Shown here in pieces: positions 17,152 to 25,451 of a DNA stretch of 64,000 nucleotides; within the stretch, counting starts at the first letter, position 1; every line of letters begins with the position of its first letter. This DNA comes from Pseudorhodobacter sp. MZDSW-24AT (GTDB lineage Bacteria; Pseudomonadota; Alphaproteobacteria; Rhodobacterales; Rhodobacteraceae), in NCBI RefSeq assembly GCF_002794355.1, contig NZ_PGOI01000007.1, forward strand, positions 434,001-498,000, in the 5' to 3' direction. The notes beneath the pieces are model-generated. The model was not told the origin of the DNA and made no database searches. It worked only from the letters and a program-made list of their open reading frames with translations. A program made the translations under genes and the position numbers.

Positions 17152-19248
17152 ATGACCATCACCGAAAACCGGCTGCAAAACCTGTGGGATGATGCCCGCG
17201 CAAGCACCATGAGCGAGTCGGAAAAGCTGCTCTACCGCTCCAACCTCCTTGGCTCGGACAAGCGGGTGACGAATTACGGCGGCGGCAACACCAGCGCCAA
17301 GGTGATGGAACGCGATCCCCTGACCGGCCAGAGGGTCGAGGTGCTCTGGGTCAAGGGGTCGGGCGGCGACATCGGCTCGATGAAGATGGACGGGTTCTCC
17401 ACCCTTTACATGGACAAGCTGAACGCCCTTCCGGCGCTCTATCGCGGCGTTGCGCATGAAGATGAAATGGTGGGCTACCTGCCCCATTGCACCTTTGCGC
17501 TGAACCCGCGCGCGGCCAGCATCGACACGCCGCTGCACGCCTATGTGCCGCGCAAGCATGTGGACCATGTCCATTCCGACGCCATCATCGCCATCGCGGC
17601 TTCGGTCAATTCCAAGGAGTTGACCGCCGAAATCTTCGGCGACGCGATCGGCTGGCTGCCGTGGAAGAAACCCGGCTTTGAACTCGGCCTCTGGCTTCAG
17701 GCCTTTTGCCGCGACAATCCGCAGGCGCGCGGCTGCGTGCTGGAAAGCCACGGCCTGTTCACTTGGGCCGATGATGCGAAAGACTGCTACCTGACCACGC
17801 TCGACATCATCAATCAGGCGGCGGATTGGCTGGCGGCGAAATCCGCAGGCAAGCCCGCCTTTGGCGGGCAATCGCGCCCAACGCTGGCGCCCGAAGACCG
17901 CCGCGCCGTCGCCGCGCGGCTGATGCCGGTGATCCGGGGCCTGATCTCGAAAGACCGCCACAAGGTCGGGCATTTCGACGACAGCCCTGCCGTGCTGGAC
18001 TTCGTGGGCTCGGCGATGCTGGACACGCTCGCCCCCCTTGGCACCTCCTGCCCCGACCATTTCCTGCGCACCAAGATCCGCCCGCTGGTGGTGGCGTTCG
18101 ACCCCGCCGCCCCCGACCTTGACGCCACCGTGGCCACCCTGCCCGCCGCCGTCGATGCCTACCGCGCCGATTACGCCGCCTATTACGACCGCTGCAAACA
18201 CGCGGACAGCCCCGCCCTGCGCGACCCGAACGCCGTGGTCTATCTGGTGCCGGGTGTGGGCATGATCACCTTCGCGCTGGACAAGTCCACGGCCCGCATC
18301 TCGGGCGAATTCTACGTCAACGCCATCAACGTGATGCGCGGCGCAAGCCTTGTCTCCACCTATCAGGCGCTGCCCGAGCAAGAGGCCTTTGACATCGAAT
18401 ACTGGCTTCTGGAAGAGGCCAAGCTGCAGCGCCTGCCAAAACCGAAATCGCTCGCGGGGCGGGTGGCGCTGGTCACGGGCGGCGCGGGCGGCATTGGTGC
18501 CGCCACCGCCGAACGCTTGCTGCGCGAAGGCGCCTGCGTGATGCTCGCCGATATTGACAGCGCCGCCGTTACCGCCATGGCCAGAACCCTGTCCGATCGC
18601 TATGGGGCCGATGTGGTGCGCCATGTGGCGATGAATGTCACCGAGGAACCGCAAGTGGCCGCCGCCTATGCGCAGACCGCGCTCGCGTTTGGCGGCATCG
18701 ACATTCTGGTGTCCAACGCGGGCATCGCCTCTTCGGCCCCGATCGAAGACACCAGCCTTGCCCTGTGGAACAAGAACATGGACATCTTGTCCACCGGCTA
18801 TTTCCTTGTCTCGCGCGAAGCCTTCCGCCTGATGCGCAGCCAAGGCATCGGCGGCTCGGTGATCTTTGTCGCCTCGAAAAACGGCCTTGCCGCAAGCCCC
18901 AATGCCAGCGCCTATTGCACCGCCAAGGCGGCCGAGATCCATCTGGCCCGCTGCCTTGCGCTTGAAGGGGCCGAGGCGGGCATCCGCGTCAACACCGTCA
19001 ACCCCGATGCCGTGCTGCGCGGGTCGCGGATCTGGTCAGGCGAATGGCTGGACCAGCGCGCCAGCACCTATAAAACCGACAAGGACGGGCTGGAGGAAAT
19101 GTATCGCCAACGCTCGCTTCTGAAACGGTCGGTGCTGCCCGAAGACATTGCAGAAGGCGTCTATTTCTTTGCCTCCGACCTCACCGCGAAATCCACCGGC
19201 AACATCCTGAATGTGGATGCGGGCAACAAAGAAGCGTTCACGCGCTAA
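17152..19248 (+). CDS. rhaD: Bifunctional rhamnulose-1-phosphate aldolase / short-chain dehydrogenase
   Basis: A 698-residue two-domain enzyme. The N-terminal class II aldolase domain (about 1-400) has TNYGGGNTSAK and the metal-binding HVDHVHSDA near 136. The C-terminal short-chain dehydrogenase domain (about 430-698) has VALVTGGAGGIG, VSNAGIAS and the catalytic SAYCTAKAA near 587. The first half splits rhamnulose 1-phosphate into dihydroxyacetone phosphate and L-lactaldehyde; the second is thought to oxidise or reduce the lactaldehyde. The start at 17152 has GAGGAGG at 5 nt; the earlier start at 17095 would overlap the operator. It forms an operon with rhaI, 11 bp downstream. Confidence 0.95.
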   Translation: MTITENRLQNLWDDARASTMSESEKLLYRSNLLGSDKRVTNYGGGNTSAKVMERDPLTGQRVEVLWVKGSGGDIGSMKMDGFSTLYMDKLNALPALYRGVAHEDEMVGYLPHCTFALNPRAASIDTPLHAYVPRKHVDHVHSDAIIAIAASVNSKELTAEIFGDAIGWLPWKKPGFELGLWLQAFCRDNPQARGCVLESHGLFTWADDAKDCYLTTLDIINQAADWLAAKSAGKPAFGGQSRPTLAPEDRRAVAARLMPVIRGLISKDRHKVGHFDDSPAVLDFVGSAMLDTLAPLGTSCPDHFLRTKIRPLVVAFDPAAPDLDATVATLPAAVDAYRADYAAYYDRCKHADSPALRDPNAVVYLVPGVGMITFALDKSTARISGEFYVNAINVMRGASLVSTYQALPEQEAFDIEYWLLEEAKLQRLPKPKSLAGRVALVTGGAGGIGAATAERLLREGACVMLADIDSAAVTAMARTLSDRYGADVVRHVAMNVTEEPQVAAAYAQTALAFGGIDILVSNAGIASSAPIEDTSLALWNKNMDILSTGYFLVSREAFRLMRSQGIGGSVIFVASKNGLAASPNASAYCTAKAAEIHLARCLALEGAEAGIRVNTVNPDAVLRGSRIWSGEWLDQRASTYKTDKDGLEEMYRQRSLLKRSVLPEDIAEGVYFFASDLTAKSTGNILNVDAGNKEAFTR

Positions 19249-19259
19249 GGGGGGCCAGA

Positions 19260-20504
19260 ATGGCAAACGCATACGCTTCCGCCCGCCAACGCTTTGCCGA
19301 TTGGGGCGTCGATACCGAAGCCGCGCTGACGGCGCTGGCCGCGATCCCGATCTCGATGCATTGCTGGCAAGGCGATGATGTGAAGGGGTTCGAGCGCAAG
19401 TCCGGCACCGCGGGCGGCGGCATTCAGGCCACCGGCAACCACCCCGGCCGCGCCCGCAACGTGGCCGAATTGCGCGTCGATCTGGAATTTGCCTATGCCC
19501 AGATCCCCGGAAAACACCGGCTGAACCTGCACGCCTTTTATATGGACACCGACGAGTCGCCCGACCGCGACGCCATCGAATACCGCCACTTCGCGCCTTG
19601 GGTGGATTGGGCAAAATCCCAAGGCCTTGGTCTTGATTTCAACCCGACCTTCTTTGCCCACCCAAAGGCCGATGACAACCTCACCCTGTCGCACCCCGAT
19701 GCCGGCATCCGCGACTTCTGGATCGAGCACGGGCGGCGCAGCCGGGACATCGCGGCCCAGATGGGCGCGGCCTTGGGCCGTCCGGTCATCAACAACATCT
19801 GGGTGCCCGACGGGTCCAAGGATACGCCGGTGGACCGGATGGCCGCGCGGCGCAGGCTGAACGCATCGCTCGACGCGATGATGGCCAACCCCTTGCCCAA
19901 ATCGCAGATGCGCGACGCGGTGGAATCAAAACTCTTCGGCATCGGGGTCGAATCCTGCACCGTGGGCAGCCATGAATTCTACCTTGGCTATGCCATCCGC
20001 AAGGGCACCCTCCTCTGTCTTGACATGGGCCATTTCCACCCCACCGAAAACGTTGCCGACAAACTTTCTGCCGTGGCGCTTTCGGTTGATGAGTTGCTTC
20101 TCCATGTCTCGCGCCCGGTGCGCTGGGACAGTGACCATGTGATCTTGCTCAACGATGACATTCTGGCGATGGCGCAGGAACTGGTCTTCGCGGATCTTCT
20201 GGGCCGCACCCACATCGGGCTCGATTTCTTTGATGCCACCATCAGCCGCACCGCCGCTTGGGTCATCGGCACCCGCAACATGCAAAAGGCGCTGCTGCGC
20301 GCGCTTCTGCTGCCACAGACCCGGCTCAAGGCGGCGGAAGCGGCGCTGGACTACACCACCCGTCTCATCCTGACGGAAGAGGCGAAAGACCTGCCCTTTG
20401 CCGCCGTCTGGGAAGAATTCTGCGCCCGCGCCGGGGTGGTCAGCGGCGCGGCCTTGCTGGCCGAACTGTCAGGCTATCAATCACGCGTCGCCGCACGCGG
20501 CTAG
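19260..20504 (+). CDS. rhaI: L-rhamnose isomerase (RhaI type)
   Basis: A 414-residue cytoplasmic metal-dependent isomerase converting L-rhamnose to L-rhamnulose. Landmarks of the rhamnose isomerase family are SMHCWQGDDVKGFE, GGGIQATGNHPGRARN, IGVESCTVGSHEFYLGYA, LDMGHFHPTENVADKLSA and VRWDSDHV. It is the second gene of rhaDI and supplies the substrate for the kinase and RhaD. Its TAG stop is part of CTAG (20501-20504), shared with the stop of the convergent aldolase. Confidence 0.94.
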   Translation: MANAYASARQRFADWGVDTEAALTALAAIPISMHCWQGDDVKGFERKSGTAGGGIQATGNHPGRARNVAELRVDLEFAYAQIPGKHRLNLHAFYMDTDESPDRDAIEYRHFAPWVDWAKSQGLGLDFNPTFFAHPKADDNLTLSHPDAGIRDFWIEHGRRSRDIAAQMGAALGRPVINNIWVPDGSKDTPVDRMAARRRLNASLDAMMANPLPKSQMRDAVESKLFGIGVESCTVGSHEFYLGYAIRKGTLLCLDMGHFHPTENVADKLSAVALSVDELLLHVSRPVRWDSDHVILLNDDILAMAQELVFADLLGRTHIGLDFFDATISRTAAWVIGTRNMQKALLRALLLPQTRLKAAEAALDYTTRLILTEEAKDLPFAAVWEEFCARAGVVSGAALLAELSGYQSRVAARG

Positions 20505-21340
20505 GCCCGGCCCGAGGTGCCCAGCGCGCGGAAAATGCCGCGCGTGGCCGCCATCATGGGGGCTTCGGTGTCCTGCAACAGCGCGATCCGGTCAAACCGG
20601 GCCGGATCGCGCGCCACCGCGCGGCGCAGCGCCGCGCCAAAGGCCATGCGCAACTCGGTGCCGATGTTGAACTTGGCAATCCGGCTTTGCGCGGCCAGCA
20701 TCGTCCGCTCCGGCCCCGGCACGCCAGATCCGCCATGGATGACCAAAGCCACCTCGGTCACCGCCTCGATCGCCCGCAGCCGCGCCAGATCCAGCCCCGC
20801 GCCCGCCGCCTCTTGTAGATGCACATTTCCCACAGAAACCGCCATCGCATCCACGCCCGTCTCCTGCGCAAAGCGCGCCGCCTCCCCCGGATCGGTCCCC
20901 GCCGAGGCCGCCCCCCCGGCATAGCCGACAAAACCGATCTCGCCTTCGCAAGACGCCCCCGCCGCATGCGCAAGCGCCGCCACCTGCGCCGTCAGGTCGA
21001 TGTTCTGCGCCAGCGGCAGGCGTGATCCATCGATCATCACCGAACTGAACCCCAGATCCAGCGCCGCACCGCATTCCTTGATCGAAGCGCCATGGTCCAG
21101 ATGCGCCACCACCGGCACGCTTGCCTCCGCCGCCAGATGCCGGAACATCGCCGCCCAGACCGCCAGCGGCATATGCGCCCGCGCCCCCGGCCCCGCCTGA
21201 AGGATCACCGGCGCGCGCTCGGCCTCGGCGGCGGCGACAAAGGCACGCGCATCCTCCCATCCCAGACATACCAACCCCGGCACCGCATAGCCCTGCGCCA
21301 GCGCCGGCGGCAGCACATCGCGCAAGCTGACAAGCGTCAT
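20501..21340 (-). CDS. Class II (ketose-bisphosphate-type) aldolase, probable IolJ-like
   Basis: A 279-residue class II aldolase of the FbaA/GatY/IolJ group. Metal and substrate motifs are VAHLDHGAS (Asp/His near 80), CEGEIG, VSVGNVHLQ, VIHGGSGVP and AKFNIGTELR. Placement right after iolC-iolB, with an ATGA overlap of the iolB stop, points to the inositol pathway step that splits 5-dehydro-2-deoxygluconate 6-phosphate into malonate semialdehyde and dihydroxyacetone phosphate. A tagatose- or fructose-bisphosphate role is not excluded by sequence. Its stop overlaps that of rhaI by 4 nt. Confidence 0.85.
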   Translation of the reverse strand: MTLVSLRDVLPPALAQGYAVPGLVCLGWEDARAFVAAAEAERAPVILQAGPGARAHMPLAVWAAMFRHLAAEASVPVVAHLDHGASIKECGAALDLGFSSVMIDGSRLPLAQNIDLTAQVAALAHAAGASCEGEIGFVGYAGGAASAGTDPGEAARFAQETGVDAMAVSVGNVHLQEAAGAGLDLARLRAIEAVTEVALVIHGGSGVPGPERTMLAAQSRIAKFNIGTELRMAFGAALRRAVARDPARFDRIALLQDTEAPMMAATRGIFRALGTSGRA

Positions 21341-22176
21341 TTGAACTTGGCCACCATGTCCATGATCCCCGGAATGGTCTGCACTTGCGCCGCATGGGTG
21401 GGCTGGAAGAACTGCTTCAGGCTGCGCTGGCTCTGCCCGCCCAGAATGGTGAAGTAATACATCTCATACCCCGGCAGCACACAGCAAGGATGATAGCCCC
21501 GGTCGATCAGCACCGTGGACCCGTTCAGAATGTGATAGGCCTCGCCCGGCAGATTGTCCTCGCGCTGCAACATCTGCATCCCCGATCCGTAATCGGGCCG
21601 AAAGCGGAAGTTGTAGCATTCGTCATGCCGCGTTTCTTCTGGCAAACGGTCGGTGTCATGCTTGTGACTGGGAAAGCCCGACCACCCCCCCGCCCCCACC
21701 GTGTAAAGCTCGCTGACCAACAGCCGCCCCACCCGGTCATGATAGGCGGCGCCAAGGATGTGCTTGATCTTGCGATGGGTCTTGGTGTCATCCGATCCGT
21801 ATTGCACCACGTCAATCTGATCGGCCCGCACGGCAAAGGGGCGCAAGGTCTCGTGAAAGCGCGCCCCGGCGATGAACACCTCGGTCGCTGACAAGGCGGT
21901 GATCCGCGCGCCTGTGTCTTGCGGCACATAAACCCCCTCGGGCGCGCCATCCCAGACATCCGCCCCGCGCTGACCGATGGCCGCGAAAGTGTCACCGGCT
22001 GTCTCCACCGTCACCGTGCCGGTGGCGGGCACCACGCAGGTTTCATAGCCGGGGGTGCGATAGTCGAACACCGCGCCGGGGCGCAGGCGCAGGATGTTGA
22101 AGTAAACCAGCGGCACCAGCGGGTGGTCCCGATCCACAATCGCGCGATTCTGGTTGTCATGGGGGGGAATATGCAT
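21337..22176 (-). CDS. iolB: 5-deoxy-glucuronate isomerase
   Basis: A 279-residue cupin-type IolB. Recognised stretches are VYFNILRLRPGAVFDYRTPG, VSELYTVGAGGWSGFPSHKH, the DECYNFRF that carries metal ligands, and DRGYHPCCVLPGYEMYYFTI. It converts 5-deoxy-glucuronate to 5-dehydro-2-deoxygluconate, the substrate of IolC. The start MHIPPHDNQN has AAGGAGA upstream and overlaps the end of iolC by 20 nt, so the genes are coupled. Confidence 0.93.
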   Translation of the reverse strand: MHIPPHDNQNRAIVDRDHPLVPLVYFNILRLRPGAVFDYRTPGYETCVVPATGTVTVETAGDTFAAIGQRGADVWDGAPEGVYVPQDTGARITALSATEVFIAGARFHETLRPFAVRADQIDVVQYGSDDTKTHRKIKHILGAAYHDRVGRLLVSELYTVGAGGWSGFPSHKHDTDRLPEETRHDECYNFRFRPDYGSGMQMLQREDNLPGEAYHILNGSTVLIDRGYHPCCVLPGYEMYYFTILGGQSQRSLKQFFQPTHAAQVQTIPGIMDMVAKFK

Positions 22177-23164
22177 CCGGGTCTCCTTCTTGCGGCGGGG
22201 GCGGGGTCCGGGCCAGAAACGCATCCACCTCGGCGCGGCTGGGCATCGCCGGGGCACAGCCCACCCGTGCCACCACCATGGCCGCCGCCGCCGATCCGCG
22301 CAGCACCGCCGCGCGCACCTGCGCCCCTGTGGCAAGCCCCGCGACAAAGGCCCCCAGAAAACTGTCCCCCGCGCCGGTCGGCTTGATCGCCCGCGTGGGG
22401 AAAACGCCGGTGGCAAAGGCAGCCTCTCGCGTGAGCGTGACCGCCCCCGCCTCTCCGCGCTTGTAAACCACGATCTGCGCCCCGGCCTCGATCAGCCCGC
22501 GCGCCCGATCCAGCCCGCGCTGCCCCGGCCCGGCCATCACGGCGAACTCTTCTTCATTGCCCACCACCACATCGCACAGCGCCGCAACCTCGGCGTAAAC
22601 CGCCGCCGCCTCTGCCGCCGAAGTCCAGGAATAGGGCCGATAATCCACATCAAACACCACCGGCACCCCCGCCGCGCGCGCCAGAGCCACGGCCCGGGCC
22701 ACCGCCCCACGCGACGGCTCGGCCGCCAGCGCGGTGCCCGTCAGGATCAGCGCCGAAAAACGGGCGGGTTTCGCCGCTTTGACATCGGAAACAGTCAGGG
22801 CAAAATCGGCCGCATTGTTGCGATAAATCACCGATTGGCCGTCTTCCATCCGGGTCTCCACCACCGCCAGCGACGTGCGCCTTTCGCCTGCCACCGCGCG
22901 CACATGCGCCCGGTCCACGCCAAAGGCGCCAAGCTGCGCAAGGCAAAACCGCCCCACCGCATCATCCGACACACAGGTCAGCAGTGCCGCACGGCAGCCC
23001 TGCCGCACCAAAGCCACCGCGATATTGGCCGCAGACCCGCCCAAGGCCGCGCTGAATTGCGTGGCCGCGTCCACCCGCGTGCCGGGCGGATCGGCATAAA
23101 GGTCCATCCCCGCCCGCCCGATCACCAGAAAACTCCGTCCCGCAAGCCGCGCCAGATCGGCCAT
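22157..23164 (-). CDS. iolC: 5-dehydro-2-deoxygluconokinase
   Basis: A 335-residue PfkB-family kinase. The N-terminal segment FLVIGRAGMDLYAD, the glycine-rich FSAALGGSAANIAVAL and the C-terminal anion-hole motif IKPTGAGDSFLGAF are intact, and length fits IolC. It phosphorylates 5-dehydro-2-deoxygluconate. It is the first gene of the leftward iolC-iolB-aldolase operon. The promoter region to its right carries a LacI-type palindrome. The proposed start MADLARLAGR lacks a strong ribosome site, so a start a few codons away is possible. Confidence 0.92.
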   Translation of the reverse strand: MADLARLAGRSFLVIGRAGMDLYADPPGTRVDAATQFSAALGGSAANIAVALVRQGCRAALLTCVSDDAVGRFCLAQLGAFGVDRAHVRAVAGERRTSLAVVETRMEDGQSVIYRNNAADFALTVSDVKAAKPARFSALILTGTALAAEPSRGAVARAVALARAAGVPVVFDVDYRPYSWTSAAEAAAVYAEVAALCDVVVGNEEEFAVMAGPGQRGLDRARGLIEAGAQIVVYKRGEAGAVTLTREAAFATGVFPTRAIKPTGAGDSFLGAFVAGLATGAQVRAAVLRGSAAAAMVVARVGCAPAMPSRAEVDAFLARTPPPPQEGDPDAYSPP

Positions 23165-23357
23165 CACAGCCCCCGCCCGTGCAACGCGCGGCCTGTGTCC
23201 GCCTTGGGCGCGCTGGCCCGCAGCGCCATGCTTTGCAACCCGCCGGCCCGGGCCACGGCGCCCCCACCGGGGCGAGGCGCGCCTGCCTGCGCCACGATCC
23301 GCCAAGGTCTTCCCCCTGCTGGCATCCCCACTCCCCCCTTGCGCGGATAGCCAAGTC

Positions 23358-23385
23358 AGGATACACCTTTTGCAACCGGTTGCAA
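23358..23385 (-). promoter_or_regulatory. Probable promoter of iolC-iolB-aldolase
   Basis: On the minus strand TTGCAA (23380-23385), a 16-bp spacer and TATCCT (23358-23363) form a good sigma-70-like promoter facing iolC. The LacI-type palindrome covers its -35 box and part of the spacer, so repressor binding would block polymerase. Confidence 0.55.
23370..23385. promoter_or_regulatory. Perfect 16-bp LacI-type operator palindrome
   Basis: TTGCAACCGGTTGCAA is a perfect palindrome with the central CG typical of LacI-family sites. It lies in the 261-bp gap between divergent iolC and the first Gfo/Idh gene, about 40 bp upstream of the latter's start. The rest of that gap shows no coding signal. 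The likely ligand is the LacI-type protein at 26582-27592. Confidence 0.75.
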
Positions 23386-23425
23386 CATCGGCGACATCAG
23401 CGGCTGCAAGCGGGGAGGCTTACAG

Positions 23426-24541
23426 GTGCAAGACATCGGGATCGGGCTGGTGGGCGGCGGCTACATGGGCAAGGCCCATGCGGTGGCGCTCTCGGCCGTC
23501 GGACCCTTGTTCAACACCGCACTGCGCCCGCGCTTGCAGGTCATCGCCGCCACCACCCCCGCCTCGGCCGAACGCTACCGTGCCGCTTATGGCTTTGCGC
23601 GCGGCACCGATGACTGGCGCGATCTCGTCGCCGATCCAAAGGTGCAGGCCGTGGTGATCGCCGCACCCCAAGCCACCCACCGCGCCATCGCGCTTGCCGC
23701 TTTCGCGGCGGGCAAAGCCGTGTTCTGCGAAAAGCCGCTGGGCGCCTCGCTGGATGATGCCCGCGCCATGGTCGCCGCCGCCGAGGCGGCCAACCTGCCC
23801 AACATGATCGGCTTCAACTACGTCCGCACCCCCGCCACCCAATTCGTGCGGCAGTTGCTGGCCGAAAACGCCATCGGCACCCCCACATGGTTTCGCGGCG
23901 AACATACCGAAGATTTTCTGGCCGATCCGGCCTTGCCGCCCACATGGCGCACGCAAGGCCGCGCCAATGGCTGCATGGGCGATCTGGCCCCGCATCCCAT
24001 CAACTGCCTCTTGGCGCTGATGGGCCCGGTCGCCGCGCTGTCGGCCCGCATCGAAACCATCCATCACAGCCGCCCCGGCCCGCATGGCCCGGAACCCGTC
24101 ACGAATGACGACCAAGCCCAGCTGATGCTGCGCTTTGCCTCGGGCGTGATGGGGCATCTGTTCGTCAGCCGCGTGGCGACCGGACGCAAGATGGGCTATG
24201 CCTATGAAATCCACGGCACCAAGGGCGCGATCCGCTTTGATCAGGAAGATCAGAACGCGGTGCATCTCTACCGCGCCGAAGGGCCGCAGGCCACGCGCGG
24301 CTTTGCCCGCATCCTCACCGGCCCCGCGCATCCCGATTATGGCGCCTTCTGCCAAGGCCCCGGCCATGGCACCGGCTATCAGGACCAGATCATCCTTGAA
24401 GCCCGCGATTTCCTGCAGGCCATCCACAGCCGCACGCCCGTCTGGCCCACTTTCCGCGACGGGCTGGCCGTCGCGCAGATCATCGACACCGCCTTTGCCG
24501 CCTCTGAAACCGGAGGCTGGCATCCCGTCCCGCAGACATGA
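23426..24541 (+). CDS. Gfo/Idh/MocA-family oxidoreductase (inositol-dehydrogenase-like)
   Basis: A 371-residue NAD(P)-dependent dehydrogenase. The Rossmann motif GLVGGGYMGKAHA is at 7-19, the family EKP motif in VFCEKPLGAS, and GYQDQIILEARDFLQAI near the C-terminus. The GTG start at 23426 is supported by GGGGAGG with 7-nt spacing. It begins the rightward operon with an IolE-like protein and a second Gfo/Idh enzyme. It probably oxidises an inositol isomer, inosose or related cyclitol; the isomer cannot be read from sequence. Confidence 0.9.
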   Translation: MQDIGIGLVGGGYMGKAHAVALSAVGPLFNTALRPRLQVIAATTPASAERYRAAYGFARGTDDWRDLVADPKVQAVVIAAPQATHRAIALAAFAAGKAVFCEKPLGASLDDARAMVAAAEAANLPNMIGFNYVRTPATQFVRQLLAENAIGTPTWFRGEHTEDFLADPALPPTWRTQGRANGCMGDLAPHPINCLLALMGPVAALSARIETIHHSRPGPHGPEPVTNDDQAQLMLRFASGVMGHLFVSRVATGRKMGYAYEIHGTKGAIRFDQEDQNAVHLYRAEGPQATRGFARILTGPAHPDYGAFCQGPGHGTGYQDQIILEARDFLQAIHSRTPVWPTFRDGLAVAQIIDTAFAASETGGWHPVPQT

Positions 24542-24548
24542 GGTCCCC

Positions 24549-25439
24549 ATGACCATCCGTATCGGCAATGCCCCCTGTTCTTGGGGGGTCGAATTCGCAG
24601 ACGATCCGCGCAATCCGCCGTGGCAACAGGTGCTGCGGGACTGTGCGGCGGCGGGCTATACGGGGATCGAACTTGGCCCCATCGGCTACATGCCCGAAGA
24701 CCCGGCGCAACTGGGCGAGGCGCTGGCCGAAAACGGCCTCACCCTCATCGGCGGCGTGGTGTTCCGCCCCTTCCACGATCCCGCCCAATGGGACAGCGTG
24801 CTCGACGCCGCCCGGCGCACCTGCCGCGCGCTGGTGGCGCATGGCGCGCGGCATCTGGTGCTGATCGACAGCATCTCGCCGCGCCGCGCCCCCACCGCAG
24901 GCCGCCCGCAGGAGGCCGAGCAGATGGGGCCTGCCGAATGGGCCGCCTTCCGCGACCGCATCGCCACCGTGGCCCGGATCGGCGCCGAAGAGCATGGCCT
25001 GACCGTCGGCATCCACGCCCATGCGGCGGGCTTTCTCGATTTCGAGCCGGAACTGGAACGCCTGCTGGACGAGGTGGACGAAACCATCCTGAAAATCTGC
25101 TTCGACACCGGGCACCACAGCTATGCGGGCTCTGACCCGGTGGCCTTCATGCGCCGCCATATCGGCCGCATTTCCTACATGCATTTCAAGGACATCGACC
25201 CGCAGGTCAAGGCGCGCGCCATCGCCAGAAGCACCGGCTTTTATGAAGCCTGCGGCCAAGGCATCTTTTGCAACCTTGGCACCGGCGACGTGGATTTCCC
25301 AGCCGTGCGGCGCATCCTTCTGGACGCGGGGTTCCAAGGCTGGTGCACCGTCGAACAGGACTGCGACCCCACGCTGGATGTCAGCCCCGTCGACGACGCG
25401 CGCAAGAACCGCGCCTATCTTTCCTCCATCGGGTTCTAA
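24549..25439 (+). CDS. TIM-barrel isomerase/dehydratase, IolE/MocC-like
   Basis: A 296-residue AP-endonuclease-2-fold protein (sugar phosphate isomerase/epimerase family). NAPCSWGVEF at 6-15, GYTGIELGPIGYMP, HAHAAGF, CFDTGHHSYAG, YMHFKDID and GWCTVEQDCDP are metal- and substrate-site segments. The APCSWGV opening and the inositol neighbours suggest inosose dehydratase (IolE) or the rhizopine-pathway MocC type. It starts 7 bp after the first Gfo/Idh gene and is followed 12 bp later by the second. Confidence 0.82.
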   Translation: MTIRIGNAPCSWGVEFADDPRNPPWQQVLRDCAAAGYTGIELGPIGYMPEDPAQLGEALAENGLTLIGGVVFRPFHDPAQWDSVLDAARRTCRALVAHGARHLVLIDSISPRRAPTAGRPQEAEQMGPAEWAAFRDRIATVARIGAEEHGLTVGIHAHAAGFLDFEPELERLLDEVDETILKICFDTGHHSYAGSDPVAFMRRHIGRISYMHFKDIDPQVKARAIARSTGFYEACGQGIFCNLGTGDVDFPAVRRILLDAGFQGWCTVEQDCDPTLDVSPVDDARKNRAYLSSIGF

Positions 25440-25451
25440 GGGGCGGGCATC

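Noticed and set aside
17044-18942. A 632-codon open frame on the minus strand
   Set aside because: It is antisense to rhaD, has no family motifs and a repetitive Gly/His/Arg composition. High GC keeps such shadow frames open.
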